Counted from the stretch's first letter, positions 25,715 through 35,912 are shown. The stretch: 64,000 nt of DNA from Desulfobacteraceae bacterium (GCA_024230435.1 JAAERL010000145.1:22458-86457), one strand, 5' to 3'. The notes: generated by a model not told the origin, from the sequence alone. Made by a program: numbers and translations.

Positions 25715-26091
25715 GGTGTATCCGGAAATTGACCGCATCCTGTGCCCATCATCGGGGGACGATTGTCACAGGTAAATAATGTATTAACGGTCTTGGAAAC
25801 TGCAAATATATCGTTATTGCTTCTGATTTGGATTCGTTTTCACAAAGCAAAGATTGGTGTATACTAATTGTCTGTACACATTGGCTTGTCTTTGTTCATT
25901 GGCGCAACATAACGACAACGAATCCAAAAGGCCATATATCAAGACAGTCAAGAGGTGGGGCAATTGCAGCTTTTAAGGGCATAACTTACTTTTTTAATTA
26001 TCTATCCGTATAATATTGAAAAGATACAAGCCTTGATGATACGAAATTGCTTAACGTGGCTTAGTATCCAACCAGGGGGAGGGAGCATTGA
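25715..26091. other. Intergenic region with a dispersed repeat
   Basis: No credible gene. 25789-25850 carries a dispersed repeat also seen at 53408-53463 and 63826-63880. The rest should hold the pilT promoter. Confidence 0.5.
25789..25850. repeat. Dispersed repeat, family 2, copy 1
   Basis: The shared pattern is GGTCTTGGAAA-TGC-AATATA, then CGTTATTGC and a GATT-GGATTCG-TTTTC tail. Copies: 25789-25850, 53408-53463, 63826-63880. Similarity is roughly three quarters over 55 bp by eye. At copy 3 it runs into a family-1 MITE. Confidence 0.6.
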
Positions 26092-27174
26092 ATGGCTAAA
26101 ATTGATGCTTTTTTTAAATTGATGCATGAACAGAATGCTTCAGACCTTCATTTGATGGCCGGGCAGCCGCCGGCGCTTCGCATTCATGGTGATGTCGAAC
26201 GTGTAAAATACAAAGTTTTGGGAAACGATGAATTGCGGGCAATGCTTTATGAAATTGCCAACGAGGAAAAGGTTAAAACGTTTGAAGAAACAGGCGATGT
26301 CGATTTCGGCTATGAAATTCCCGGACTGGCGCGTTACCGCGCTAATTTTTTTATGCAAAAAAATGGTGTTGCCGGTGTGTTTCGTGAAATTCCGAGCACT
26401 ATCGTGAGTTGCCAGCAGCTTGGATTGCCACCAGTTATGGCCAAACTTGCCGGGTTGCCCCGGGGCCTGGTTATTGTAACGGGGCCCACCGGCAGTGGAA
26501 AATCTACCACATTGGCAGCCATTATTGACGAAGCCAACCGAACCCGCACCGATCATATCATTACAATTGAAGATCCCATTGAATTTGTGCATAAAAGCCA
26601 TGGATGCCTGGTAAACCAGAGAGAGGTCGGCCTTCATACCAAATCTTTTTCATCCGCCCTCAGGGGGGCCTTGCGAGAAGATCCGGACATTATTCTTGTA
26701 GGTGAAATGCGTGATCTGGAAACCATGCGTCTGGCCATTGAAGCGGCCTCGACCGGGCACTTGGTGTTTTCAACCTTGCACACTACCAGTGCGCCGAAAA
26801 CTGTGGATCGTATTGTGGAGGTTTTTCCCCATGAAGAACAAGGTCAAATACGCTCAACGTTGTCAGATGGGGTCCGGGCAATCATTTCGCAAGCCCTTTT
26901 TAAGCGCACTGATAGAAAAGGGCGTGTTCCGGCGCTGGAGATTTTAATTGCTACGCCTGCGGTGCGCAACTTGATCAGAGAAGGCAAATCCCACCAAATC
27001 CCTTCGGCAATCCAAACAGGCCGTAAGTTCGGCATGCTTCTACTTGATGATGCTATCATGGATCTGTATAATAAAGGAAATATCAGCGGTGACGATGCAT
27101 ATATGAAGGCCAATGATAAAGGCAGGTTTAGACCGTTGCTCAAGGCTCCGCCTTCTGATTTCACCGAAGTATAA
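26092..27174 (+). CDS. pilT: Type IV pilus retraction ATPase PilT
   Basis: 360 aa. The N-terminal PAS-like region has ASDLHLMAGQPPALRIHGDV. The ATPase core has Walker A GPTGSGKSTT, the Asp box ITIEDPIEFVH, Walker B-type DIILVGEMRDLETM, and His box STLHTT. The retraction-ATPase AIRNLIREGK-like motif is present (TPAVRNLIREGKSHQI). It powers pilus retraction and twitching motility at the inner membrane. A second ATPase follows 86 bp later. GGGAGGGAG precedes the ATG. Confidence 0.9.
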   Translation: MAKIDAFFKLMHEQNASDLHLMAGQPPALRIHGDVERVKYKVLGNDELRAMLYEIANEEKVKTFEETGDVDFGYEIPGLARYRANFFMQKNGVAGVFREIPSTIVSCQQLGLPPVMAKLAGLPRGLVIVTGPTGSGKSTTLAAIIDEANRTRTDHIITIEDPIEFVHKSHGCLVNQREVGLHTKSFSSALRGALREDPDIILVGEMRDLETMRLAIEAASTGHLVFSTLHTTSAPKTVDRIVEVFPHEEQGQIRSTLSDGVRAIISQALFKRTDRKGRVPALEILIATPAVRNLIREGKSHQIPSAIQTGRKFGMLLLDDAIMDLYNKGNISGDDAYMKANDKGRFRPLLKAPPSDFTEV

Positions 27175-27260
27175 GCGGCGGCGTTAATTTTATATGAAAG
27201 CAACGTAATCGTATTGTTTAATATAATTCGGGCGCCTTTTTTCTGAAGGGGGGGATTTAT

Positions 27261-28427
27261 ATGAAAAAACAGGACCTTGACCATATCTTGACTCGCATGC
27301 TGGATTCCCACAGCAATGTTTCGGACCTGAACATTACCGTGGGGCGTCCTTTACAGGTCGAAAGCGCCGGTGAATTGCTGCCGGTGGACATCAATCCGGA
27401 GATTTTGAGTCTGACACGTTTTCAAACTGAAATACTGGCCTTGAATCTTATTGATGGAAATCGTCGTCTGACCGAATCGCTACTGAGCACAGGGTCCTGT
27501 GATTTGTCTTACTCTTTGCCGGGCAAAGCCCGCTTTCGTGTTAATATTTTCGCTCAATCCGGCTGCTTATCCATTGTGTTAAGGCAGCTTGAATCTAAGG
27601 TGCCCACTGTGCGGGATATGATGCTGCCGGAGTCGTTTTTAGAGATGGCTCTGGAACTCAACGGTATCATTATTTTTACCGGAGCCACCGGTACGGGAAA
27701 AACTACTTCCCTTGCTGCTATCCTTGAGGAAATCAATGAAAAGCGGGCAGTTCATGTCGTGACTCTGGAAGATCCCATCGAGTATCAGCATCCTCATAAA
27801 AAAGCCACATTTAACCAAAGAGAGTTGGGAAAGGATTATGATACCTTTGCCAATGGATTGCGGGCCGCTTTGCGTCAGGCGCCTAAAGTGATTCTGGTCG
27901 GTGAAATGCGTGACCGTGAAACGGTTGAAATTGGCTTAACCGCCGCTGAAACCGGCCACTTGGTATTTACTACCCTGCACACTGTCGATGCAGGGCAGAC
28001 GTTGAACCGTGTTTTGGGTATGTTTGCCAATGAAGAGGAAAAACAGGTTCGAATCCGGCTGGCGGATACCGTTCGCTGGGTTGTCAGTCAGCGGTTGTTG
28101 CCCAAAATCGGAGGTGGCAGGGTGGCGGCCTTTGAAGTTTTACGCACCAATTTACGTGTCAAAGAAGCCATCCTCCAGGGCGAGTCCGAGGGCAAGACGT
28201 TTTATGAAATGATGCAAGCAGGAGCCCCCTTCGGCATGACAACCTTTGATGACTTTATCGTGGGATTATATGAAAAAGGGGTAATTACCCAGGAAACGGC
28301 CCTATCATATGCATCCCGTAAAGCGGTTGCAGGCAGGGGAATTGACAAGGTCAAGAGTGCTCGTGGTGAGACGACCACGGATATCAAAGACCTGGAAATT
28401 GATCGCACCTATGGAAGGAGCTCATAG
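27261..28427 (+). CDS. PilT-like ATPase paralog (PilU-type)
   Basis: 388 aa. Same architecture as the upstream PilT: GATGTGKTTSLAA (Walker A), VTLEDPIEYQHPH (Asp box), VILVGEMRDRETVEIG (Walker B), FTTLHTVDAG (His box). The C-terminus is longer and ends in a basic/acidic tail (KSARGETTTDIKDLEIDRTY). Paired retraction ATPases, PilT and PilU, are known in other bacteria; PilU boosts force. By position and length this is probably the PilU-type member. GGGGGGG lies before the ATG at 27261. Confidence 0.8.
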   Translation: MKKQDLDHILTRMLDSHSNVSDLNITVGRPLQVESAGELLPVDINPEILSLTRFQTEILALNLIDGNRRLTESLLSTGSCDLSYSLPGKARFRVNIFAQSGCLSIVLRQLESKVPTVRDMMLPESFLEMALELNGIIIFTGATGTGKTTSLAAILEEINEKRAVHVVTLEDPIEYQHPHKKATFNQRELGKDYDTFANGLRAALRQAPKVILVGEMRDRETVEIGLTAAETGHLVFTTLHTVDAGQTLNRVLGMFANEEEKQVRIRLADTVRWVVSQRLLPKIGGGRVAAFEVLRTNLRVKEAILQGESEGKTFYEMMQAGAPFGMTTFDDFIVGLYEKGVITQETALSYASRKAVAGRGIDKVKSARGETTTDIKDLEIDRTYGRSS

Positions 28428-28436
28428 GAAAAGGCC

Positions 28437-29093
28437 ATGGAGATTATTTGCCAAAGCTGTCAGGGAAAACTAAAATTACAGGATGATAAAATCCCAGCGG
28501 GCAAAAGCGTAACCGTCAAGTGCCCGAATTGTAAAAATAAGCTGTCCATTTCCCGACCGGAAGAAGAAGAAGAAGAAAAGGAGCAATCCTCATTTGATGA
28601 CCTGTTCGATGTTGAGGATGACAATTCCGAAGGTTATGACACCGAGGAACAACCCTTTGATTTTATTGAAGAAGAGGGCAGGTCAGCGTTAATTTGCGAA
28701 TCCGAACCCATTATACGGTCCAAGATAAAACCGACATTGGATATTTTAGAATACCATATCACCGAGGCCGCCAACAACCGCGAAGCTCTGAAGAAGATGC
28801 GCTACCATAATTATGATTTGATTATAGTGAATGAAAAGTTCGGTTCCAAAGATATTGACGCTAACCCGGTGTTTATCTATCTTGAGAGAATGGAAATGGC
28901 TATCCGCCGCGATATTTTTGTTGTCTTGGTGACTTCACGATATCGCACAATGGATTCCTTGAGAGCTTTTCAAAAAAGTGTGAACATGATTGTTAATATT
29001 CGCAACATTGACGATTTTGATAAAATATTGCAGCGAGCAATGGCGGACTTCGGATTATTTTATAAAGTATACAAAGAGTCTGCAATTTCATGA
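28437..29093 (+). CDS. Zinc-ribbon plus receiver-like domain protein
   Basis: 218 aa. An N-terminal MJ0042-type zinc ribbon (CQSCQGKLKLQDDKIPAGKS..VKCPNCKNKL, C-x2-C and C-x2-C) is followed by an acidic linker (about 45-80) and a degenerate response-regulator fold (ALICESEPIIRSKIKPTLD...LIIVNEKFGSKD, VVLVTSRYRT). The usual phosphorylatable Asp is replaced (LIIVNE), so it is probably phosphorylation-independent. It follows the two PilT genes and overlaps the MBL gene by ATGA, suggesting a role in pilus control. Confidence 0.7.
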   Translation: MEIICQSCQGKLKLQDDKIPAGKSVTVKCPNCKNKLSISRPEEEEEEKEQSSFDDLFDVEDDNSEGYDTEEQPFDFIEEEGRSALICESEPIIRSKIKPTLDILEYHITEAANNREALKKMRYHNYDLIIVNEKFGSKDIDANPVFIYLERMEMAIRRDIFVVLVTSRYRTMDSLRAFQKSVNMIVNIRNIDDFDKILQRAMADFGLFYKVYKESAIS

Positions 29094-30028
29094 TGAGCTT
29101 TAGTTCCGGATATCGAAAAATTGAACAGAATTTGTACCTTGTTACCCTGCCGGTTCCAATCAATGGTTTTGAAAATTTTATTACATCCTGGATTTATACC
29201 GGCGGCCCAACCGTAGTTATCGATCCCGGGCCTGCCTGCGCAACGGCCCATCTGCTTTCAGTCCTGGAGCAGATCAATGCAGGGCAACCCGGCCTGATTT
29301 TATTGACTCACATCCATATCGACCATGCGGGCGGCACTGGTGCTTTGGCTACGGCTTTTCCAGGTACGCCGGTGATCTGTCATCCGAAAGCTGTAAACCA
29401 TCTGGTTGACCCGAAACGGTTGTGGCAAGGCTCGGTTCAAACATTAGGTGATGTCGCTCTGGCATATGGCCCCATTGGTAAGGTTAGCCAGAGCCAGATA
29501 ACGGCCTCGGATCAATTCAACCACCCAGCGGTGCAAGCCATCGAAACATTAGGGCATTCACCCCACCATGTCAGCTATAAAATCGGAAAATATCTTTTCC
29601 TCGGAGAAACTGGAGGTGTTTGCCTGACCCTGCCGGATGGTTCCTATTACTTAAGACCGGCAACGCCACCGCGTTTTTTTATGGAAACCTGCCTAAACAG
29701 CATCGACAAGCTTATCGACCTTTGTCCCGGCTTAATTTGCTACGGCCACATGGGGCTGCGGTCAGATGGAATGGCTATGCTAAAAAAACACCGTGACCAA
29801 CTGCTACACTGGTTAGATCTTATCCGGCCCTGGCATCAACACCAAGCCGACGATCAGGAGACGCAGATTCAAGCTTGCTGTGATCATTTACTTGCCAATG
29901 ACCCACAGCTTACCGGGTTTCAAAAATTTTCGGAAGACCAGCAGGTGCGCGAACGCGGTTTTCTTATCAATAGCATAAAAGGGTATTGGGGGTATCTTGA
30001 AAGTTGCAATAACGGTATACTTGTTTAA
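29090..30028 (+). CDS. Metallo-beta-lactamase-fold hydrolase
   Basis: 312 aa. The zinc signature LTHIHIDHAGGTGA is present, with further metal ligands TLGHSPHHVSY, FLGETGG and CYGHMGL. It resembles the glyoxalase II/flavin-free MBL group rather than an RNase. It overlaps the zinc-ribbon/receiver gene (ATGA) and is therefore co-translated. The substrate is unknown. Confidence 0.75.
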   Translation: MMSFSSGYRKIEQNLYLVTLPVPINGFENFITSWIYTGGPTVVIDPGPACATAHLLSVLEQINAGQPGLILLTHIHIDHAGGTGALATAFPGTPVICHPKAVNHLVDPKRLWQGSVQTLGDVALAYGPIGKVSQSQITASDQFNHPAVQAIETLGHSPHHVSYKIGKYLFLGETGGVCLTLPDGSYYLRPATPPRFFMETCLNSIDKLIDLCPGLICYGHMGLRSDGMAMLKKHRDQLLHWLDLIRPWHQHQADDQETQIQACCDHLLANDPQLTGFQKFSEDQQVRERGFLINSIKGYWGYLESCNNGILV

Positions 30029-30115
30029 CGATTGTCTTTTACCGCAACAATGCAGGTTTGCCGGTTGCTGATAAGCGTGGGGCAAAAAATGGATAGATCA
30101 ACCGCAAGGTTTGGA

Positions 30116-30880
30116 TCACAGGCTGTCGCTGATGATTTTCAGCCCTTCAAGTGTTAATTCCGGTTGTACTTCATCAATGCTTTTAGCCGTATCCATGATC
30201 AAGGGAGCCAGGCCGCCTGTTGCGATAACCTTTGGATTTGTGCCCATTTCAGCCTTCATTCTTTCCACAATACCATCGACTAACCCTGCATAGCCAAAAA
30301 TAATGCCAGCCTGAATGCTGGAAATCGTGTCTTGACCAACAACATATTCCGGTGTCCGGAAAAGTTCAACACGTGGTAATTTGGAGGCTCGTGAAAACAA
30401 GGCTTCGGCGGCGACGCCGATTCCAGGACTTATGGCGCCGCCCAAATACTCACCCTCCCTTGAAACGGCATCAAAGGTTGTGGCAGTGCCGAAATCGATG
30501 ATGATCATGCTGGTTTTATTTCTATTATAGGCCCCTACGGCGTTTACAATACGGTCAGCTCCGACTTCGTTGGGATTACCGTAGCGTATGGGCATTTTCG
30601 GGTAGGATTTAGCGTTGATCCAATGGGGAGTCTGGTTTAAGTACTTTTTGCAAAAATCTTCTAGAATAGAAACCATCGGCGGTACTACACAACTGATGAT
30701 GATTTTTTTTATCATTGAAAAGGTAAGATTTTCTTTGTTGAAAAGCCCTGCCGCCAAAACATGAAATTCATCTTCGGTGGTGTTACGTTCGGTTCGGATT
30801 CGCCAGTCTTGAACAAGGATATCGCCGTCAAAGATACCGATTACCGTATTTGTGTTGCCTACATCAATTACCAATAGCAT
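30116..30880 (-). CDS. coaX: Type III pantothenate kinase
   Basis: Phosphorylates pantothenate, the first step of coenzyme A synthesis. 254 aa from ATG 30880 (AAGGAA about 10 nt upstream; a longer frame to 30937 is not conserved). CoaX motifs are visible: LLVIDVGNTNTVIGIF, GADRIVNAVGAYNR, IIIDFGTATTFDAVS, and GGAISPGIGVAAEALF. It is feedback-insensitive in known bacteria. It is downstream of ftsH and folP. Confidence 0.92.
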   Translation of the reverse strand: MLLVIDVGNTNTVIGIFDGDILVQDWRIRTERNTTEDEFHVLAAGLFNKENLTFSMIKKIIISCVVPPMVSILEDFCKKYLNQTPHWINAKSYPKMPIRYGNPNEVGADRIVNAVGAYNRNKTSMIIIDFGTATTFDAVSREGEYLGGAISPGIGVAAEALFSRASKLPRVELFRTPEYVVGQDTISSIQAGIIFGYAGLVDGIVERMKAEMGTNPKVIATGGLAPLIMDTAKSIDEVQPELTLEGLKIISDSL

Positions 30881-30906
30881 GTCCGGTTTCCTTAAATAAT
30901 TTACAA

Positions 30907-31773
30907 TCAAGCAGATCGAATAGCATCGATTATACAAAGCGCTGCTTTGGTGTTCATCACGTCATGCACCCTCAGGATATGTGCGCCATAGATAGCCGCG
31001 GCGCAGACTGCAGCCTGAGTGCCGATTTGCACATCAGGGTGATTCGCCGGTAAAGCGTCCTGTGAAGGCCCGCCTAACAATTTGCGGATAAAAGCTTTGC
31101 GGGACGGTCCTGCCAGCAGCGGCAGGTTCAGGTCTTCCAGGACCTTTAAATGACGGATAAGCAACAGATTATGTTCAAGCGATTTTCCAAAGCCGATACC
31201 GGGGTCCAGAATCAGTTTGTTTTTCGCTATACCAGCGGCAATGGCTTTGTCCGCCGCCGCTTTCAGAAAATCCCGAACTTCGGTTACGACATTTTTATAG
31301 GACGGGTTAAGCTGCATGGTTCTTGGTTCGCCCTGCATGTGCATCAGTATAACGGGTGCGTTATAGCGCACAGCCACCCCGGCCATGTCAGGGTCCATTT
31401 CAAGAGCGCTGATATCATTGATGATAGAAGCTCCTGCATCAAGGGCTGCTTGCGCCACGGCTGCTTTTGTGGTGTCTATTGATATGGGTACGCTGATTTT
31501 ACCGGCCAATTTTTCAATGACCGGCACAACACGCTGCATTTCTATATCGATTGACGCCGCTTCGGCGAAAGGCCTACTTGATTCTCCGCCGATATCGATA
31601 ATGTCGGCTCCTTCTTTTACTAGCCGGTGCGCCTGTTCTACAGCCGTTTCAAGACTGTAGAACCGGCCTCCGTCAGAAAAACTGTCCGGCGTTACATTGA
31701 CGATACCCATGATGGCAGTCCGGCGTCCGAGCTTCAGTTCGCCAGACTGCCAGTTTATTATGTGGGATTGCAT
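30907..31773 (-). CDS. folP: Dihydropteroate synthase
   Basis: Joins p-aminobenzoate and dihydropterin diphosphate in folate synthesis. 288 aa. Signatures: IMGIVNVTPDSFSDGGRFYS, ADIIDIGGESSRPFAE, ISIDTTKAAVAQAALDAGAS, and AGPSRKAFI. It starts 9 bp after ftsH and lies 26 bp before coaX, as in many deltaproteobacteria. ATG 31773. Confidence 0.93.
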   Translation of the reverse strand: MQSHIINWQSGELKLGRRTAIMGIVNVTPDSFSDGGRFYSLETAVEQAHRLVKEGADIIDIGGESSRPFAEAASIDIEMQRVVPVIEKLAGKISVPISIDTTKAAVAQAALDAGASIINDISALEMDPDMAGVAVRYNAPVILMHMQGEPRTMQLNPSYKNVVTEVRDFLKAAADKAIAAGIAKNKLILDPGIGFGKSLEHNLLLIRHLKVLEDLNLPLLAGPSRKAFIRKLLGGPSQDALPANHPDVQIGTQAAVCAAAIYGAHILRVHDVMNTKAALCIIDAIRSA

Positions 31774-31782
31774 AAGTGTTTC

Positions 31783-33675
31783 TTAGGCGCGTTTATCTTT
31801 AGCCTGTTCTTCAGTTGTAGTTTTATGATCAGATGACTCGGCTGATTCCGTTTCCGGATAATTGTCCGGTGGAGACGCCAGATTGGCATCCGGTTTAATA
31901 GACAAAATCAACTCATCCAGTTCTTTTCCCAATACCGTTTCTTGTTCAAGCAACATGTTAGCCAGGGCATGCAGGATTTCAATATTTTCATCAAGCACTT
32001 TTCTAGCATTGCCATAGGCTGATTTTATGAAATTAGTGATTTCCTGGTCTATTCTTTGGGCAGTGGCCTCGGAATAGTCTCTGTGCTGGGCGATTTCCCT
32101 GCCGAGAAAAATCTGGTCCTCGCCTTTAGCATAGGAAAGCGGTCCAAGTTCATCGCTCATACCCCAGGATCGCACCATTTGTTGCGCCAATTCGGTAGCT
32201 TGTTTGATATCATTTGAGGCTCCGGTACTTATGCGGCCAAACACGATTTCTTCGGCAACCCGTCCGCCAAATGCAACGGAAAGATCACTTTCTAATTGGT
32301 CTTTATATTTAAAATCGCGCTCTTCAGGCAAAAACCAGGTGACTCCGGCCGCCCGGCCGCGTGGGATAATTGTGATTTTATTAATGGAATCGGTATCAGG
32401 CAAAAAACGCGCTACCAGGGCATGACCTGCTTCATGGTATGCGGTTGTCTTGCGGTCCTCATCCTTAATCACCTTGGATTTGCGCTCCAGGCCCATGTAG
32501 ACTTTGTCTTTGGCGTCTTCAAAGTCCGCCATTTCAAGTTTTTCCTTGCCTCTTTTGGCTGCGATCAGTGCCGCTTCATTTACCAGATTTTCCAGGTCGG
32601 CGCCTGAAAAACCAGGTGTGCCCTTGGCAAGGTTGATAACATGCACATCTTTGTCCACCGGGGTTTTTTTCATATGGACCCGCAGTATTTTTTCACGGCC
32701 GCGGATATCGGGCAAACTTACAATCACCTGGCGGTCGAAACGGCCTGGGCGAAGCAAGGCCGGATCTAAAACATCAGGCCGGTTGGTTGCTGATATCAGG
32801 ATAACGCCTTCATTGGACTCGAATCCGTCCATTTCCACCAGCAACTGATTAAGGGTCTGTTCGCGTTCGTCATGACCACCGCCCAATCCAGCGCCGCGAT
32901 GGCGGCCCACGGCATCAATTTCATCGATAAAAATAATACACGGTGCGTTTTTTTTGCCTTGAACAAAAAGATCGCGAACCCTTGAAGCGCCGACGCCAAC
33001 AAACATTTCAACAAAATCCGAGCCGCTGATGCTGAAAAACGGAACACCGGCTTCGCCGGCAATGGCTCTTGCCAGCAAGGTTTTTCCAGTTCCTGGCGGC
33101 CCCATAAGAAGCACCCCTTTTGGAATTCGGCCCCCAAGCCTCGTGAATTTTTTTGGATCTCTTAAAAATTCAACAACTTCACTAAGTTCTTCCTTAGCCT
33201 CGTCAATGCCGGCCACATCTTCGAAAGTTACTTTTTCCTGGTTGTCTGACATCAGACGAGCGCGACTCTTTCCAAAAGACAAGGCCTTTCCACCGCCTGC
33301 CTGCATTTGGCGCATAAAAAATATCCATACGCCTATGAGTATGAGCATGGGAAACCAGGAAATCAGAATATTATACCAAGGCGAGTCCGAAGGAGGCTTG
33401 GCTTTGATCTGGATATCCTTGGACCTTAGAGTCTTAATCAATTCGAGATCATAGGGTGTATAGATTTTGAACTTTTTATTATTCGAATTGGTGTAAGTAA
33501 GCTCCTGACCCTGTATGATCACTTCCTCCACCTTTCCCTGATTTACCTCATTGAGAAAGTCGGAGTAACTTGGAGTGTTTTCGGCGAGATTCTGGGCGTT
33601 AAACATCTTGTAGAGCATAATCATCATTAATGTAATTACGCACCACAAGGCGAGATTCTTGTAAAACGGGTTCAA
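31783..33675 (-). CDS. ftsH: ATP-dependent zinc metalloprotease FtsH
   Basis: Membrane-anchored AAA protease for quality control of membrane and short-lived proteins. 630 aa. Two N-terminal helices ([35 protein letters not shown]) bracket a periplasmic domain. AAA core: [17 protein letters not shown] (Walker A), FIDEIDAVG (Walker B), [24 protein letters not shown]. Zn site [13 protein letters not shown]. The start is TTG 33675 with AGGAGG 10 nt upstream. The operon ftsH-folP-coaX follows. Confidence 0.95.
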   Translation of the reverse strand: MNPFYKNLALWCVITLMMIMLYKMFNAQNLAENTPSYSDFLNEVNQGKVEEVIIQGQELTYTNSNNKKFKIYTPYDLELIKTLRSKDIQIKAKPPSDSPWYNILISWFPMLILIGVWIFFMRQMQAGGGKALSFGKSRARLMSDNQEKVTFEDVAGIDEAKEELSEVVEFLRDPKKFTRLGGRIPKGVLLMGPPGTGKTLLARAIAGEAGVPFFSISGSDFVEMFVGVGASRVRDLFVQGKKNAPCIIFIDEIDAVGRHRGAGLGGGHDEREQTLNQLLVEMDGFESNEGVILISATNRPDVLDPALLRPGRFDRQVIVSLPDIRGREKILRVHMKKTPVDKDVHVINLAKGTPGFSGADLENLVNEAALIAAKRGKEKLEMADFEDAKDKVYMGLERKSKVIKDEDRKTTAYHEAGHALVARFLPDTDSINKITIIPRGRAAGVTWFLPEERDFKYKDQLESDLSVAFGGRVAEEIVFGRISTGASNDIKQATELAQQMVRSWGMSDELGPLSYAKGEDQIFLGREIAQHRDYSEATAQRIDQEITNFIKSAYGNARKVLDENIEILHALANMLLEQETVLGKELDELILSIKPDANLASPPDNYPETESAESSDHKTTTEEQAKDKRA

Positions 33676-33867
33676 AAGACTGTTTCCTCCTTATTTTTTC
33701 CATGTTTCATCAGGAAAATGAACCTATTTCCAGACGAAGTATACCATAATGCTCTTTAGTGGTTTTCGCAAGATTTATCACTTGTTTTCAACATGAAATA
33801 ATTGGGATTTGTTCCAATTCATGGTTAAGTACCCTTAATCGAATTCACACTTGCTGAATAGATACAA

Positions 33868-35340
33868 TTATTCGGCAAATATGGCTTGCTTATAATCACA
33901 TATTTGCACACGCAGCAAACGAGTACTTTGTGCGGTTATCGGAGCCAGAGAGCCCCTCCGGATACCAGAAACCCATAACACATTGTTTTTACAAAATAAA
34001 ATGGGAATACGGTTTCGTTGTTCGCTAGGAATTTTACGGTTGATAAAGAATTTTTTGATTTTTTGGGTTCCTTTCATACCAAAAGGCTGAAACCTGTCGC
34101 CTTTTTGAAAAAATCGAATTGTTAAAGGAAATTGCAGAATGTCCAGATCAAACCATTCAATGTTAGGGCTTTTCTTTTTTATTAGTGAAAAATTTTCCGG
34201 GACGGCCAGGCTGAAATCCAAAATGCAACCGGCTTGGGGTAAGGCAATCTTTACAGGCAGTTGATCGCTGGATTTGATGCGCAAATCCAATGCAGTGGTC
34301 CGGGCGGCGCCGTCAAAATCGGGGGCGCCGATTGAAAAAACAAGCTTGCCGTTTGCGCAGGCAGCTCTCAAATTGTCCGGCAAGTGGATGGATCGATTAG
34401 TCCGCGGCGCCGGCTCTATAAGATCAAGGATTTTTTCGATATGAAGCGCTGAAATTCGCCGGAGATTTTTACGGAAACCACGCAGGATTTCTCTGATCAA
34501 CCGGCGCTGGATGGCCTTATGGTGGACTGATAATTTGTTGATTGATATTTGCAGCCGGCGCGGTTCGGCCGTTGCGTCAAGTTCCGCCATAATCGGCCGT
34601 AAATAAGCCTCAAACCAGGTTTCTTCTTCGCGGTAAATCCTTGCCGTCCGATTCAGGGTTTCAACAATATTGGGATTGAACATCTCAGTTAAAAAAGGCA
34701 ATAGCTTGTGCCGGATTCGATTGCGGCCAAAGCGGGGATCTTCATTTGACTCGTCTATGACGTAAGGTATGTTTTGTTCATTGAGAAAATTAAGCAAGGT
34801 TTTGCCTCGAATACGGATAAGCGGCCGGATGATTTTACCCCGCACCGGAGCAATGGCCGCCAGTCCCCGGTTGCCGCTGCCACGCAGCAGGTTAAGCAAA
34901 AAAGCCTCGGCGTTATCGTCTGCCTGATGCCCAACTGCAATTTTCGTAAAACCTTGGCTATCGGCAACACGGTTCAAAAAGGCGTACCGTAAATTACGGG
35001 CTTTTTCCTCAAGCGAGCCGGACCCATAATCCAGGGATACCTTTTCCTGATAAAAATTCAGATTATATTGTCTGGCCTGTTTTTCCACAAATACAGCTTC
35101 TTTGTCCGCTTTTTCCAGACGGATACCATGATTAAAATGGGCAACGGCCACTTTTAAATCTGATTTGCGGGTTAGCGCCAGCAAAATGTGCAAAAGGGCC
35201 ATCGAATCCGGTCCACCCGAAACAGCCACAAGGATTTTATCCACCACACTAAACATGTCATAATCGAGTATGGTTTGCACTGCGCGTGTAATTAGTGGAG
35301 TTTGGTTTTTTCCGTTGAAGTTGAATACGTCAGAGCTCAT
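33868..35340 (-). CDS. tilS: tRNA(Ile)-lysidine synthase
   Basis: Converts the wobble C34 of tRNA-Ile(CAU) to lysidine. 490 aa. N-terminal PP-loop ATPase motif VAVSGGPDSMALLHIL; HFNHGIR; GHQADDNAEAFLLNLLRGSG; then the TilS substrate-binding and C-terminal domains (KGDRFQPFGMKGTQKIKKFF). ATG 35340 is preceded by CAGGAAAA. It lies 192 bp upstream of ftsH on the same strand, a common order in this group. Confidence 0.93.
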   Translation of the reverse strand: MSSDVFNFNGKNQTPLITRAVQTILDYDMFSVVDKILVAVSGGPDSMALLHILLALTRKSDLKVAVAHFNHGIRLEKADKEAVFVEKQARQYNLNFYQEKVSLDYGSGSLEEKARNLRYAFLNRVADSQGFTKIAVGHQADDNAEAFLLNLLRGSGNRGLAAIAPVRGKIIRPLIRIRGKTLLNFLNEQNIPYVIDESNEDPRFGRNRIRHKLLPFLTEMFNPNIVETLNRTARIYREEETWFEAYLRPIMAELDATAEPRRLQISINKLSVHHKAIQRRLIREILRGFRKNLRRISALHIEKILDLIEPAPRTNRSIHLPDNLRAACANGKLVFSIGAPDFDGAARTTALDLRIKSSDQLPVKIALPQAGCILDFSLAVPENFSLIKKKSPNIEWFDLDILQFPLTIRFFQKGDRFQPFGMKGTQKIKKFFINRKIPSEQRNRIPILFCKNNVLWVSGIRRGSLAPITAQSTRLLRVQICDYKQAIFAE

Positions 35341-35500
35341 ATGTTTTCCTGTTGCCTGACCCTGGCCCCAAACCGGCTCAAAGTCAACCGCTATTTTGCC
35401 AATAATACTGATCTAAGTTTATAATAAAAAATGGAATCCTAACAAATAAAAACGATTTTGTCTTGATAATCCAAAAAAGTATCTTTATAATTCCGATCTT

Positions 35501-35749
35501 GGTTGTGCTAGGTGGGGAGTTAGCGGTGCCCTTAACCCGAAATCCGCTTATGCGGGGCCGAATCCCCTCCTGAGGGTTGCACTTGGAGCATGTTTGCCAT
35601 GCCGACCGGCCGCTGCGTAACAGGCGGCTATGAACCTCGTCAGGTCCGGAAGGAAGCAGCGATAAGTGGCTTGATCTGTGTCGCGGGCCGTTCCCGGTCT
35701 ATGCAAAGGCGAACAAGCTTTGGTCAATTCGATGGAGGGTGCACAACCA
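35501..35749 (+). ncRNA. ffs: Signal recognition particle RNA (large type, 6S/7S-like)
   Basis: The conserved helix-8 sequence GTCAGGTCCGGAAGGAAGCAGC-type loop is present near 35638-35662. The 5' GGTTGTGC and 3' GCACAACC pair, closing a roughly 249-nt RNA, and a T-run (35750-35756) terminates it. The length and the 5' GGTGGGGAGTTAGCGG domain indicate the large bacterial form with an Alu-like part. It functions with Ffh in co-translational targeting. Confidence 0.9.
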
Positions 35750-35871
35750 TTTTTTTAATGTGCTCTTTACCCTTTCACTTTCCCACCCCCCCATTTATTA
35801 GTTTTAGTTGGCGCCCAATAGGATTAAACAGCTTCCGCAAAGTGCCTTGACATCGAATGAACCCGTCTTAT

Positions 35872-35912
35872 TTTTTTAACAATTTTTTGGCGCCGTAGTG
35901 ATTGTTAAAAAA
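35872..35912. promoter_or_regulatory. Long inverted repeat upstream of grpE
   Basis: TTTTTTAACAAT and ATTGTTAAAAAA form a perfect 12-bp inverted repeat with a 17-bp spacer containing GGCGCC. It lies 58 bp before the grpE start. It is not the CIRCE consensus, but it may bind a heat-shock regulator or form a leader hairpin. Confidence 0.6.

Noticed and set aside
25828..26013. A 61-aa frame before pilT
   Set aside because: It overlaps the dispersed repeat and contains no recognisable motif.
35590..35850. An 86-aa frame inside the SRP RNA
   Set aside because: It coincides with the conserved SRP RNA sequence and continues past its terminator; it is not a gene.
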